A stretch of 64,000 nucleotides of DNA from Pyrinomonadaceae bacterium (GCA_025054715.1 JANWYH010000006.1:62001-126000); one strand, 5' to 3'; shown: positions 43,942 through 52,870, counted from the stretch's first letter. Made by a program: numbers and translations. Notes: generated from the sequence alone by a model not told the origin.

Positions 43942-44518
43942 TAGCGTAAATAAAAGACAAAACTACTCCAGCATAAACTCCCGCCAGAATATCGTCAGCA
44001 CAAACACCCAAACCAGAAGGTAAATTTTGAAGCGAGTTTATCGGATATGGCTTCCAAATATCGAAAATTCTAAATAAAACAAAACCAGCCATCAAAACTC
44101 CCAAATTCAGAGAAAACGGAACAAAAAGAAAAGTTATCATTTGACCTATGACTTCATCAATTACCGCCTGCTTCGGGTCTTTGTCTTTAAGAACATCCAC
44201 CGCTATGCCCGATGCCCAAATTCCTACAAGACAGAAAACCAAAAAAACAAGCAAATTAAAAAAATGGAGCCAAGCCAAAATTTTTTCTCTTGCATACCCG
44301 CTAGCTATAAGATGCTCGATTAAACTTAACTCGAAAGAAGCAATAAAAAAATAAATTCCAACAGTAAAAGCCGAAGCCAAAGTCCCCGGTATTAAGGGCA
44401 AATAACCAATACCTAAAGTTGTGAGCACAACCGCAAATCGATCACGAAACCTTCTAAGGGCACTTTTTTCTTCTGTATATTCAAACGCAATGTGAATTGC
44501 TTTGTTATAATTTGACAT
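43931..44518 (-). CDS. pgpA: phosphatidylglycerophosphatase A
   Basis: Membrane phosphatase that makes phosphatidylglycerol from phosphatidylglycerophosphate, 195 residues. Signatures: LGIGYLPLIPGTLASAF, VIDEVIGQMITF, FRIFDIWKPYPI and GLGVCADDILAGVYAG. About four membrane helices. It is monocistronic and divergent from the aldehyde dehydrogenase gene by 51 bases. Confidence 0.94.
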   Translation of the reverse strand: MSNYNKAIHIAFEYTEEKSALRRFRDRFAVVLTTLGIGYLPLIPGTLASAFTVGIYFFIASFELSLIEHLIASGYAREKILAWLHFFNLLVFLVFCLVGIWASGIAVDVLKDKDPKQAVIDEVIGQMITFLFVPFSLNLGVLMAGFVLFRIFDIWKPYPINSLQNLPSGLGVCADDILAGVYAGVVLSFIYAITF

Positions 44519-44569
44519 AAGGAAAGCAAAAAAATAGATTAAGCTAAAAGCTCATAAAGAAGCAAAGCT

Positions 44570-46021
44570 ATGGAAAAAATTTTCAATTATATTGGTGGAA
44601 AGCTTGTTGAACCAATCTCAGGTCAGTATCTTGACAATTATGATCCCGCAACTGGTAAAATTTATTCACTCACGCCTGACTCTGACGAAAGAGATGTTGA
44701 AAAAGCGGTCGAAGCGGCTAGTAAAGCTTTTCCATACTGGTCGAAACTTTCACCAGAAAAAAGATGTGAAAAACTGTTGAAGATAGCTGATCTAGTAAAC
44801 CAAAACCTTGAAATACTAGCAGAAGCCGAAAGCATTGACACTGGGAAACCTAAAAGTCTTGCAAGCCAGGTTGACATTCCTCGCGCAGTCTTAAATTTCA
44901 GATTTTATGCAACGGCTATAATTCATTTCAGCTCGGAGTTTTACGAAACGACTGGACAAGCAATAAATTATACTCTCCGTCAGCCAATTGGAGTAGTAGG
45001 TTGCATAAGTCCATGGAACTTACCGCTTTATCTGTTTACTTGGAAAATCGCTCCAGCGCTTGCTGCAGGTAATTGCGTAGTTGCAAAGCCATCGGAAATT
45101 ACTCCGATGACTGCATTTATGTTGTCAAAGCTGTGTATTGAAGCCGAAATGCCTGAAGGCGTTTTGAATGTAGTTCACGGGCTTGGACAAAAGGTGGGCG
45201 CTCATATCGTCAAACATCCACAAATTCGAGCCATTTCCTTTACAGGCGGAACACAAACCGGAAAATGGATCGCAGCTCAAGCCGCTCCTCTTTTCAAAAA
45301 ACTTTCGCTTGAACTAGGCGGAAAAAATCCCAGCATAATTTTCTCTGATTGTGAATATGAAAAAACTCTAGAAACTAATGTTCGATCCTCTTTCATGAAT
45401 CAAGGAGAGATATGTTTATGCAGCTCTAGAATTTTCATTGAAAAACCTATTTACGAGCGGTTCAGAAACGATTTTGTTCAAAGAGTAAAGAGCTTAAGAG
45501 TTGGCGATCCGCTAGAAAAAGAAACCGAGTTAGGAGCCGTAGTCTCTGAAACACACATGAATAAAATTTTAAGCTACATCAGCCTTGCACGGGAAGAAGG
45601 TGGAGAAATTCTAACAGGAGGGAAACGCTCCATTTTGTCGGGAAGATGTCAAAATGGCTATTTCATTGAGCCCACAGTGATCGAAGGATTATCCTTTGAT
45701 TGCCGAACAAATCAAGAAGAAATCTTCGGTCCAGTGGTAACAATTCAACCTTTTGAAACAGAAGAGGAAGTCCTAAATTATGCAAACTCTGTTTCTTATG
45801 GCCTATCAGCAACCGTTTGGACTGAAAATCTATCAAGAGCACACCGAGTAGCCAGCCGTTTAGAAAGTGGTATTGTTTGGGTAAATTCGTGGCTCTTGAG
45901 AGACTTAAGAACACCTTTCGGCGGCGTGAAAAATTCAGGATTAGGTCGTGAAGGCGGTTTTGAAGCTCTGAGGTTTTTTACAGAAGAAAAAAACGTCTGT
46001 ATTAAAATTGACAACTTATGA
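44570..46021 (+). CDS. 2-aminomuconate/2-hydroxymuconate semialdehyde dehydrogenase
   Basis: NAD-dependent aldehyde dehydrogenase of 483 residues. Landmarks: ISPWNLPLYLFTWKIAPALA, FTGGTQTGKWI, catalytic Glu in LELGGKNPSIIF and catalytic Cys in FMNQGEICLCSSRIFIE, then EEIFGPVV and TPFGGVKNSGLGREGG. The NQGEICLC form and length fit the muconic-semialdehyde dehydrogenase group. The next gene looks like 2-aminomuconate deaminase and overlaps it by 4 bases, which favours the 2-aminomuconate substrate of the kynurenine route. No encapsulation peptide is seen, so it is not the missing microcompartment dehydrogenase. Confidence 0.85.
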   Translation: MEKIFNYIGGKLVEPISGQYLDNYDPATGKIYSLTPDSDERDVEKAVEAASKAFPYWSKLSPEKRCEKLLKIADLVNQNLEILAEAESIDTGKPKSLASQVDIPRAVLNFRFYATAIIHFSSEFYETTGQAINYTLRQPIGVVGCISPWNLPLYLFTWKIAPALAAGNCVVAKPSEITPMTAFMLSKLCIEAEMPEGVLNVVHGLGQKVGAHIVKHPQIRAISFTGGTQTGKWIAAQAAPLFKKLSLELGGKNPSIIFSDCEYEKTLETNVRSSFMNQGEICLCSSRIFIEKPIYERFRNDFVQRVKSLRVGDPLEKETELGAVVSETHMNKILSYISLAREEGGEILTGGKRSILSGRCQNGYFIEPTVIEGLSFDCRTNQEEIFGPVVTIQPFETEEEVLNYANSVSYGLSATVWTENLSRAHRVASRLESGIVWVNSWLLRDLRTPFGGVKNSGLGREGGFEALRFFTEEKNVCIKIDNL

Positions 46022-46440
46022 GCGACAAAATTTATTCATCAAGAGCTCCAGAACCAGTAGGACCTTACCCACATGCGAGACGTGTAGGGAATTTACTTTT
46101 TCTATCGGGCATAGGACCACGCGAACGCGGATCAAACAAAATTCCAGGCGTGGAGCTAGACGAAAACGGAAACATTCTATCTTACGACATCGAGGCTCAA
46201 TGCCATTCCGTCTTTAGGAACGTTCGTCATGTCCTAGAGGAGGCAGGTTCGAGCTGGGACAAAATTGTTGATGTAACGGTCTTTCTAACAAACATGAAGA
46301 GAGATTTTCCTGTTTTTAATCGTATCTATGCAGAATATTTCAAAGATAATCAGCCTTGTAGAACGACAGTCGAAGTAAACGCACTCCCGACTCCGATAGC
46401 TATCGAATTAAAAGTAATTGCAACTATAGATGAAGAGTGA
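46018..46440 (+). CDS. RidA-family 2-aminomuconate deaminase-like protein
   Basis: RidA/YjgF-fold protein of 140 residues with the N-terminal RAPEPVGPYPHARRVGN and the conserved Arg in PCRTTVEVNALPTPIAIEL. The long insert (SGIGPRERGSNKIPGVELDE) and the overall length resemble 2-aminomuconate deaminases rather than the shorter general imine deaminase RidA. It starts in the stop codon of the dehydrogenase gene, so a two-step conversion of 2-aminomuconate semialdehyde to 2-oxocrotonate-type products is likely. Confidence 0.82.
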   Translation: MSDKIYSSRAPEPVGPYPHARRVGNLLFLSGIGPRERGSNKIPGVELDENGNILSYDIEAQCHSVFRNVRHVLEEAGSSWDKIVDVTVFLTNMKRDFPVFNRIYAEYFKDNQPCRTTVEVNALPTPIAIELKVIATIDEE

Positions 46441-46458
46441 TTTCTCAGTTTTACAAAA

Positions 46459-46487
46459 TTGCACAAATCTAAAAAATTAGCTATAGT
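46459..46487 (+). promoter_or_regulatory. candidate promoter of tRNA-Pro
   Basis: -35 TTGCAC, 17-base spacer, -10 TATAGT, with the tRNA beginning 35 bases after the -10. Spacing is ideal; the -35 is moderate. Confidence 0.5.
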
Positions 46488-46522
46488 GTGAATTTGGCCA
46501 AGTTTGAAATCGTCTGCAAAGT

Positions 46523-46599
46523 CGGGATGTGGCGCAGCCTGGTAGCGCGTTCGCTTGGGGTGCGAAAGGTCGCGAGTTCAAATCTCGCCATCCCGACCA
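46523..46599 (+). tRNA. tRNA-Pro, anticodon GGG
   Basis: A full cloverleaf can be drawn: acceptor CGGGATG with CATCCCG, D arm GCGC..GCGC with AGCCTGGTA loop, anticodon stem TTCGC with GCGAA around loop TTGGGGT (anticodon GGG at 46557-46559), T arm GCGAG-TTCAAAT-CTCGC, and the discriminator A followed by an encoded CCA. The C at the first acceptor position is usual for bacterial tRNA-Pro. Confidence 0.96.
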
Positions 46600-46711
46600 T
46601 TTGATAAAAACAGCAAGACCTAACCTCTGCAGTTTCCTGAGAATAGACTTGATTGCGTGTCTTTAATCGAGATTTTTTCTGAAAGAGAATACCCGCTAAT
46701 CAGTAACCAAA

Positions 46712-47680
46712 CTAGCCTTTCAGCTTTTTAATTTCCTCGATCATCACAGGAACAGCATCAAACAAATCACCTACGATACCATAGTCAGCTATATCGAATA
46801 TAGGCGCTTCCGGATCTTTATTTATCGCAACAATTACCTGGGAGTTTTTCATTCCAACCACATGCTGAATTGCGCCACTTATCCCAAGAGCAATGTAAAG
46901 CTTCGGAGCGACCGTTTGTCCACTAGAACCTATCTGACGATCAATAGGAAGCCATTCGGCATCGCAGATAGGACGTGAAGCTGCTAGGTCACCGCCAAGC
47001 ACGTCAGCTAGCTGCTGAGCTAAAGCTATATTCTCTTGAGATTTTATTCCCCTTCCTACGGCAACTATAATTTCAGATTTCGTCAGATCAACTTCGGATT
47101 TTGTTTCCTGGAATGGCTCTTCCGGACTCATCCTGATCTCTGAAACATTCACTTCTACCTTTTCAATTTTTGCACTTCCTTTTTCAGCCTTATCAGGTCG
47201 GAAAGCTCCTGATTGAAAGGTAACAAAGTAAGGCGCTTCACCTTGCAAAACAACATCGGCATCAAGCTTTCCTAAAAAGATTCTGCGCGTAAACACAAAC
47301 TTTCCTTCTTCCTTGCGATAGCGTATTACATCGGCTAGAACTTCTCGATCAAAACGCGCCGCAACTTTCGGAGCAAAATCACGCACTTGATAAGTGTGAG
47401 ACATTACGACATATTGAGGCTTTTCCCGTTTGATTATTTCAGCCCAAGCATCTGCGTAACCGTCAGGCGTATATACATTCAATTTCGGGTTTGTTGCTAC
47501 GATTACCTTTTCAAGGTCGTAGTTGGCAATCTCTTGAGCTAAGCCCTTATCATCGTCACATGGAATAACGGCGGAAACTCGATCATTTATATCCTTTGCA
47601 ATGGCTTGTGCTGCTGTTATTGCTTCTAGAGAAGTCTTGTTTAATACACCATCTTTATGCTCAATGAACACCAATATCAT
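46712..47680 (-). CDS. etfA: electron transfer flavoprotein alpha subunit
   Basis: FAD-binding subunit of ETF, 322 residues, which collects electrons from acyl-CoA dehydrogenases. C-terminal FAD motif: GSSGQTVAPKLYIALGISGAIQH and VAINKDPEAPIFDIADYGIVGD. The N-terminal domain is complete. It follows etfB by 17 bases. ETF-quinone oxidoreductase and acyl-CoA dehydrogenases are not in the window. Confidence 0.96.
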   Translation of the reverse strand: MILVFIEHKDGVLNKTSLEAITAAQAIAKDINDRVSAVIPCDDDKGLAQEIANYDLEKVIVATNPKLNVYTPDGYADAWAEIIKREKPQYVVMSHTYQVRDFAPKVAARFDREVLADVIRYRKEEGKFVFTRRIFLGKLDADVVLQGEAPYFVTFQSGAFRPDKAEKGSAKIEKVEVNVSEIRMSPEEPFQETKSEVDLTKSEIIVAVGRGIKSQENIALAQQLADVLGGDLAASRPICDAEWLPIDRQIGSSGQTVAPKLYIALGISGAIQHVVGMKNSQVIVAINKDPEAPIFDIADYGIVGDLFDAVPVMIEEIKKLKG

Positions 47681-47697
47681 CGTCTTATCTCCTTTTT

Positions 47698-48474
47698 CTA
47701 TATGACTCTAGCTTCGTTTTTAAGTTTTTCGACCAATTCCACTGCCCCTCGTTTTGCGTCTCCATTTCCCAGAATTTGCGTCTGTTTGGTCTTAACCGGC
47801 AGATAAACTTTTTGTATTTTCTGAGCTGAAGAAAAAGCTGGTGCATCCATTACGATTTCCTTTATCTCTTTCTTTTTTGCCTCCATTATACCTTTAAGGC
47901 TTGCATATCTAATTTGAGATATTCCTGACTGAATCGTAAAAAGTGCCGGCAGCCGATAATTAAACCACTGATACCATCCACTTTCTAGCTCACGCTTCAC
48001 ACGCAAAGTATCTGATAAACTTGAGCGATCGATTTCTATCACGATCGTGGCATGTGGGATACCGAGAAGTTCTGCAAGAATAACACCTGTTTGCCCGTAG
48101 CCGAGATCATCTGACTGAAGTCCAGTAAAGATTAAATCAGGATTTTCACCTTTTATGACTTCGGCTATCATTTTTGCGGTTTGATACGGAGAAAGCTTGT
48201 GCGGTTCGTTGTTGATAATATGAATTCCGCGGTTTGCACCTCTTGCAAGAGCATCTTTAATAACAGACTTTGCTGCATGAGTTCCGACAGAACAAACAAC
48301 AACTTCTCCTTGCCCTTTTGCTTCCCGAAGTCTTAAGGCTTCCTCAAGAGCATAACCGTCAGATTCACTTGTTTGTAAGGCCACATCAGACTCTTCTATC
48401 CAGCTACAGTCTGCTTTAATTCTCAAGACAGCATCCTTATTTACGACCTGCTTCATCAGAACAACTATTTTCAT
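47698..48474 (-). CDS. etfB: electron transfer flavoprotein beta subunit
   Basis: AMP-binding subunit of ETF, 258 residues. Typical segments: MKIVVLMKQVVNKD, YALEEALRLREAKGQGEVVV, DLIFTGLQSDDLGYGQTGVILAELLGIP and VKRELESGWYQWF. There is no Shine-Dalgarno, and the promoter -10 ends about 8 bases before the ATG, so the message is probably leaderless. A FadR-like palindrome lies just upstream of the promoter, suggesting control by long-chain acyl-CoA. Confidence 0.96.
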   Translation of the reverse strand: MKIVVLMKQVVNKDAVLRIKADCSWIEESDVALQTSESDGYALEEALRLREAKGQGEVVVCSVGTHAAKSVIKDALARGANRGIHIINNEPHKLSPYQTAKMIAEVIKGENPDLIFTGLQSDDLGYGQTGVILAELLGIPHATIVIEIDRSSLSDTLRVKRELESGWYQWFNYRLPALFTIQSGISQIRYASLKGIMEAKKKEIKEIVMDAPAFSSAQKIQKVYLPVKTKQTQILGNGDAKRGAVELVEKLKNEARVI

Positions 48475-48482
48475 ACAGACTA

Positions 48483-48511
48483 ATTCTACAAAACTATGTT
48501 TTTGTTTCCAA
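48483..48511 (-). promoter_or_regulatory. promoter of etfBA
   Basis: On the minus strand: -35 TTGGAA, 17-base spacer, -10 TAGAAT. The predicted start is 2 or 3 bases before the etfB ATG. Confidence 0.6.
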
Positions 48512-48516
48512 GCCTT

Positions 48517-48536
48517 CTGAATGATTATTCATTCAG
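48517..48536. promoter_or_regulatory. FadR-type (TetR family) operator upstream of etfBA
   Basis: CTGAATGATTATTCATTCAG is an 8-bp perfect inverted repeat around TTAT. It matches the Bacillus subtilis FadR box as I recall it (TGAATGA-N4-TCATTCA), which controls fatty acid degradation genes including etfAB there. It lies 5 bases upstream of the etfBA -35, so binding could hinder RNA polymerase. The regulator gene itself is not in the window. Confidence 0.65.
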
Positions 48537-48581
48537 TTAGAAATCTAAAGAAAAGGCTTACGCCGAAAAGTCAAGAAGCGC

Positions 48582-49823
48582 TCATTCCTCGTAACGCTTG
48601 AAGATCAGACAAGCATTAGTGCCACCGAAACCAAAGCTATTCGTCAAGGCGTATTCGATTTGAGCCGGCCTAGCTTTATTTGGAACATAGTCCAGATCGC
48701 AATCTGGATCAGGATTTTCATAGTTTATAGTCGGCGGTAACATTTGATGTTTTAGGGCTAAGACGCATATGACCGCTTCGATTCCGCCTGCGGCTCCAAG
48801 AGCATGTCCGATCATTGACTTAGTTGAGCTAACGGCAAGCCGATAAGCGTGATCGCCAAATACTTTCTTGATAGCTAGAGTTTCAAACTTATCATTATAA
48901 GGCGTTGAAGTCCCATGGGCATTTATATAGCCTATCTGCTTAGGCTCTATCCCGGCATCCTTAATTGCGCGTTGCATTGCCCGAACGGCACCAGAAGCCG
49001 TCTCATCAGGTTGCGTAACATGATAGGCATCGCCGGTCATTCCATAGCCGACAACTTCGGCATAAATCTTTGCACCACGAGCTTTTGCATGCTCCATTTC
49101 TTCTAGAATCATTATTCCAGCTCCTTCCCCTATTACAAAGCCATCTCTTGTGGCGTCGAATGGACGCGAGGCTTTAGTAGGCTCGTCATTTCGGCGTGAA
49201 AGTGCTCTCATAGAGTCAAAGCCAGCAACTGACATAGGGGTAATGGCGCTTTCTGTTCCACCGCAAATCATCACATCGGCATCGCCTCGCTCTATGATTC
49301 TAAAACTATCACCAATGGCATGTGCACCTGCCGAACAAGCCGTAGCTGTCGCAGAATTCGGACCCTTAGCTCCGTATCGGATAGAAACATTTCCTGCAGC
49401 TAAATTTACTATCGCAGAAACGATGAAAAAAGGCGAAACCTTCTTCGGTCCTTGTTTTAGGAGTTTCTCATGCTCTCTTTCGATCGCCCAGAAGTCACCG
49501 ATTCCGGAGCTTATGTAAGTTCCGACCATGTCAGCATTTGACTCATCTATTTTGAGACCGCTATCCTTTATGGCTTCGTCCGATGCTGCAATGGCAAAAT
49601 GAGTAAATGCCCCCATTCGGCGTGCTTCTTTTCGATCAAGAAAATCCTCAGGATTAAAGTTTTTAACCTCACAGGCGATTTTAACGTCAAAGCCTTCAGT
49701 GTCGAATTTCCTTATGTAATCAGCTCCACTACGACCTTCCATCAAAGCTTGCCAAGTCGAAGGGACATCATTGCCGCAAGGCGTAATCAGCCCTAAACCT
49801 GTAACAACAACTCTTCTCCTCAT
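48582..49823 (-). CDS. fabF: 3-oxoacyl-ACP synthase II
   Basis: Elongating beta-ketoacyl-ACP synthase, 413 residues. Catalytic Cys in TATACSAGAHAIGD, His in INAHGTSTPYND and IGHALGAAGGIEA, and Lys in VSSTKSMIGH; the C-terminal NSFGFGGTNACLIF is intact. It is the last gene of the fatty acid operon, 122 bases after acpP, with an unusual folded spacer between them. Confidence 0.97.
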   Translation of the reverse strand: MRRRVVVTGLGLITPCGNDVPSTWQALMEGRSGADYIRKFDTEGFDVKIACEVKNFNPEDFLDRKEARRMGAFTHFAIAASDEAIKDSGLKIDESNADMVGTYISSGIGDFWAIEREHEKLLKQGPKKVSPFFIVSAIVNLAAGNVSIRYGAKGPNSATATACSAGAHAIGDSFRIIERGDADVMICGGTESAITPMSVAGFDSMRALSRRNDEPTKASRPFDATRDGFVIGEGAGIMILEEMEHAKARGAKIYAEVVGYGMTGDAYHVTQPDETASGAVRAMQRAIKDAGIEPKQIGYINAHGTSTPYNDKFETLAIKKVFGDHAYRLAVSSTKSMIGHALGAAGGIEAVICVLALKHQMLPPTINYENPDPDCDLDYVPNKARPAQIEYALTNSFGFGGTNACLIFKRYEE

Positions 49824-49844
49824 AAAATACTTTCTCTAGGCAAC

Positions 49845-49935
49845 TCTTCGTCGGTCCTAACGCTGCGAATACAGAGATTTTGCCAACATCCGTGGCAAAA
49901 CTCTTAATCCTCGAAAGGTTTTAGTCCGACGAAGA
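49845..49935. other. nested inverted repeats between acpP and fabF
   Basis: The 122-base acpP-fabF gap holds an outer perfect 10-bp repeat, TCTTCGTCGG (49845-49854) with CCGACGAAGA (49926-49935). Inside lies a second stem, TTTTGCCA with TGGCAAAA (49878-49900), extended by GAG/CTC. The whole spacer would fold into one long stem. There is no T-run in either direction, so it looks like an RNA processing or stability element, or a small inserted palindrome, rather than a terminator. Confidence 0.6.
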
Positions 49936-49945
49936 TCGCCTTCAG

Positions 49946-50206
49946 CTAGCTGTCTTTCTTACGTTGCTCAACGTATGCGAAAGCGTCTCTAACGGATTGT
50001 ATCTTTTCAGCATCCTCGTCCGGAATCTCGATGCCAAACTCTTCTTCAAAGCGCATTACAAGTTCAACTATATCGAGAGAATCTGCGCCAAGGTCTTCAA
50101 TAAAACGAGCATTCTCGGTAACTTGCTCTTCTTCTACTCCAAGTTCATCTACAATAATTTGTTTGATTTTTTCTTTAATTTCATTCATGTTTTCTGTCAT
50201 ATTCAC
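49946..50206 (-). CDS. acpP: acyl carrier protein
   Basis: ACP of 86 residues with the phosphopantetheine Ser in [20 protein letters not shown] and the acidic helix II to III region [14 protein letters not shown]. The GTG at 50206 overlaps the fabD stop (GTGA) and is 6 bases from GAGAGG; the ATG two codons later is also possible, with longer spacing. High expression is expected from its position. Confidence 0.96.
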   Translation of the reverse strand: MNMTENMNEIKEKIKQIIVDELGVEEEQVTENARFIEDLGADSLDIVELVMRFEEEFGIEIPDEDAEKIQSVRDAFAYVEQRKKDS

Positions 50207-51138
50207 ACAATTCCTCTCGTGTGTTCTAAATTTTCCGGTCTTTCAATGTTCAAACAACGAACATTATTATTGATTTGCTTTATCAAACCTGACAATATTT
50301 TTCCGGATCCTATCTCAACAAAAGTATCAACACCATTTTCAATCAATTTTTGAACTGACTCTGCCCACCGGACCGGAGAAGAAACCTGCTCTACCAGAGC
50401 CTGTCTTGCTCTTTCTCCACTCGTATTGAACTCTGCAGAGACGTTTTCTACGATAGGAAACCTTAAGTCGCGAAAAGTTATCTTTTCTAGATCTTTCCCG
50501 AGCTTTTCTTGTGCTGAAAGCATCAATCTGCAATGGAAAGGAGCAGAAACATTCAGTTTTATTGCTCTTTTTGCTCCTTTTTCTTTTAGAATTCTTATAG
50601 CTTCTTCCACAGATTCAGCATCTCCCGCAATTACGACCTGAGAAGGAGAATTTATATTTGCAGGCGAGCAGACCTTCCCGTTTAGCTGAAAATCATTGCA
50701 GACTTCTTCTATTGTTGCAATATCTAAACCTAAGATAGCCGCCATCGCTCCAACGCCTACCGGAACCGCTTCTTGCATATATTTTCCACGTTTATTGACT
50801 ATTCTGACGGCATCCACAAAATCAATAGCTTCGGATGCAACTAAAGCCGAATATTCGCCAAGGCTATGACCAGCAACAAAATCTGGCTCTTTAATTCCTT
50901 GTTCTTTCATCACTTCATAAATAGCTATAGAAGTTGTAAGTATAGCAGGCTGTGCATTTTCAGTTAAAGTTAACTTTTCAAGCGGCCCTTCAAAACAAAG
51001 ACTCGTTATCGAATATCCAAGTGCTTCATCAGCCATTTGAAAAATTTTGCGGGCTGTGGCAAAGCTTTCGTAAAATTCTCTGCCCATCCCCACAACCTGA
51101 CTTCCCTGCCCAGGAAAAACAAAAGCAATCTTCGACAT
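50203..51138 (-). CDS. fabD: malonyl-CoA:ACP transacylase
   Basis: Loads malonyl groups on ACP, 311 residues. Motifs: [14 protein letters not shown], nucleophile Ser in [13 protein letters not shown], the Arg/Gln region and His in SAPFHCRLM, and [13 protein letters not shown] at the end. Standard length and position between fabH and acpP. Confidence 0.97.
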   Translation of the reverse strand: MSKIAFVFPGQGSQVVGMGREFYESFATARKIFQMADEALGYSITSLCFEGPLEKLTLTENAQPAILTTSIAIYEVMKEQGIKEPDFVAGHSLGEYSALVASEAIDFVDAVRIVNKRGKYMQEAVPVGVGAMAAILGLDIATIEEVCNDFQLNGKVCSPANINSPSQVVIAGDAESVEEAIRILKEKGAKRAIKLNVSAPFHCRLMLSAQEKLGKDLEKITFRDLRFPIVENVSAEFNTSGERARQALVEQVSSPVRWAESVQKLIENGVDTFVEIGSGKILSGLIKQINNNVRCLNIERPENLEHTRGIV

Positions 51139-51154
51139 TTCTATTCAAAAGTCA

Positions 51155-52147
51155 CTAAAATTTCAAAATAGTAGCTCCCCAAGTCACTCCGCCACCGAAA
51201 GCAGTTAGCAAAACAGTGCTTCCTTCACGGATTTTACCCGACTGAATGCATTCATCCATTGCAATTGGAATAGAAGCCGAAGAGGTGTTTCCGTGATAGG
51301 CTATGTTAGAATAAACTTTTTCTTGATTTATGCCTAATCTCTGAGCTACTGCATCGGTAATTCTTTGATTTGCCTGATGCGGAATGACTAAATCAATATC
51401 TTCGATAGTAAGGCCTGCTTTTTCAAGAACTTCTAGCGAAATATCAGCCATCGAGCGAACAGCTATTTTGAAAAGCTCATTTCCCTTCATCCTAAAGTAA
51501 TGCATTCGCTTTTCTATCGTTTCATGCGTTGTTCCATAACGTGTCCCACCACCTAGAGCATAGAGTTGCTCTTCATATCGCCCATCGGAACGAATTTTCG
51601 TGGCTAATATACCTTTTTCTTTAGGAACGGGACCTAAAACGGCAGCACCAGCTCCGTCACCGAACAAAACACAGGTTGATCGATCCGTATAATCAACATA
51701 TTTTGTTAAAACTTCCGCTCCAATGACAAGCGCATAACGGATCTGACCGGTCCGAATCATTGATTCAACCATTGTGATACCGTAGATAAAGCCTGAACAA
51801 GCTGCGAAGACATCCATTCCGGCAGCGTTTTCACAACCGAGTTCACGCTGAATTATGCATCCAGTCGAAGGAAGAATCTGATCAGGAGTAGTCGTAGCAC
51901 AGATGATTATATCAATATCATTCGGATCGATTCCTGCTCGTTCGAGTGCTTGTTTACCAGCTTTGACTGCAAATTGAGATGTGTATTCATCATCTGCCGC
52001 TTTATGACGTTGTTTTATGCCGGTTCGCGTTGTTATCCACTCATCAGAAGTATCAACCATTTTTTCCAAGTCAGCATTCGTTAAAATGCCACTTGGATAA
52101 GCATGTCCCATCCCTAAAATTCCCGCGTTGTAGCTATTGTTCGTCAT
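51155..52147 (-). CDS. fabH: 3-oxoacyl-ACP synthase III
   Basis: Initiating condensing enzyme of fatty acid synthesis, 330 residues. Triad: Cys in DVFAACSGFIYG, His in VIPHQANQRI, Asn in YHGNTSSASIP. The start overlaps the end of rpmF by 4 bases. plsX, which commonly lies between rpmF and fabH, is absent here. Confidence 0.97.
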   Translation of the reverse strand: MTNNSYNAGILGMGHAYPSGILTNADLEKMVDTSDEWITTRTGIKQRHKAADDEYTSQFAVKAGKQALERAGIDPNDIDIIICATTTPDQILPSTGCIIQRELGCENAAGMDVFAACSGFIYGITMVESMIRTGQIRYALVIGAEVLTKYVDYTDRSTCVLFGDGAGAAVLGPVPKEKGILATKIRSDGRYEEQLYALGGGTRYGTTHETIEKRMHYFRMKGNELFKIAVRSMADISLEVLEKAGLTIEDIDLVIPHQANQRITDAVAQRLGINQEKVYSNIAYHGNTSSASIPIAMDECIQSGKIREGSTVLLTAFGGGVTWGATILKF

Positions 52148-52335
52148 TTTTGCTCTTTCTCTTCAACCTCAATCACTTTGCGGCCTCTGTAAGTTCCTGT
52201 CTTTAGATTTATCCGATGTGGTCTTACAGGCTCACCAGTATCTTTGTCAATGTAAAATTGAGGCGCCACTAGCGCATCATGAGCTCGCTTAGTTCTTGTT
52301 CTCGATTTCGAATGTTTACGCTTTGGATTTGGCAT
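52144..52335 (-). CDS. rpmF: 50S ribosomal protein L32
   Basis: Small ribosomal protein of 63 residues: PNPKRKHSKSRTRTKRAHDA is the family N-terminus. The two CxxC zinc pairs found in many L32 proteins are absent (the region reads APQFYIDKDTGEPVRPHRIN), so this is the zinc-free form. It lies between yceD and fabH, the usual place. Confidence 0.96.
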   Translation of the reverse strand: MPNPKRKHSKSRTRTKRAHDALVAPQFYIDKDTGEPVRPHRINLKTGTYRGRKVIEVEEKEQK

Positions 52336-52348
52336 TTTTCTTCACTCC

Positions 52349-52870
52349 TTAATTTCTTCTTTCGTAAATTTCCTTAAGCTTCGCTAAACGATTATCTATT
52401 CGTTCCTCTTTGCATCTGCAAACGTCTTTGTTGAGATTTACCCAACAAACACCGCAAAGTCCCTTGCAGTCAAACTTGCAAAGGATTTGAGTTGGAAGAC
52501 TCAGCAAAATCTGCTCTCTAACAACCTCTGTCAAATCAAGTTCCTCTGATTCAAATATCGAAACGTCTAAATCTTCCTTCTTTAATTCAAGTTCAACGTC
52601 TTTTGGAAACTTATCTCTACCAACAAAGATAGCTTTGAAACTTAAATCTACCTCAAAATTCAGCTCTTCAAAACACCTAGAGCAGAAAGCTCTTAGAATC
52701 GTCTCTATCTTGCCTTTGATATCAAATTGACTTTCTTCTTTGCAAATAACACATTTAAGGCGCACAGGGTTAATCAAAAACGTATCTTCTTCATCCCAAT
52801 CTATGGCTGATGGCTCAAGCATTAAATCAAAAAAAGATTCCTTTTCAATTTGAGTCAGGTCAACTTTCAT
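52349..52870 (-). CDS. yceD: YceD/DUF177 family protein
   Basis: DUF177 protein of 173 residues, always found next to rpmF and implicated in 23S rRNA accumulation in E. coli and plants. Cys motifs: CVICKEESQFD, AFCSRCFEE and the C-terminal CKFDCKGLCGVCWVNLNKDVCRC. The start at 52870 (MKVDLTQ) is favoured over one eight codons upstream. First gene of the fatty acid operon, behind a near-consensus promoter. Confidence 0.9.
   Translation of the reverse strand: MKVDLTQIEKESFFDLMLEPSAIDWDEEDTFLINPVRLKCVICKEESQFDIKGKIETILRAFCSRCFEELNFEVDLSFKAIFVGRDKFPKDVELELKKEDLDVSIFESEELDLTEVVREQILLSLPTQILCKFDCKGLCGVCWVNLNKDVCRCKEERIDNRLAKLKEIYERRN

Noticed and set aside
44570-46021. Aldehyde dehydrogenase as the missing microcompartment enzyme
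   Set aside because: It belongs to the muconic-semialdehyde group, lies 28 kb away beside a deaminase gene and shows no targeting helix at either end.
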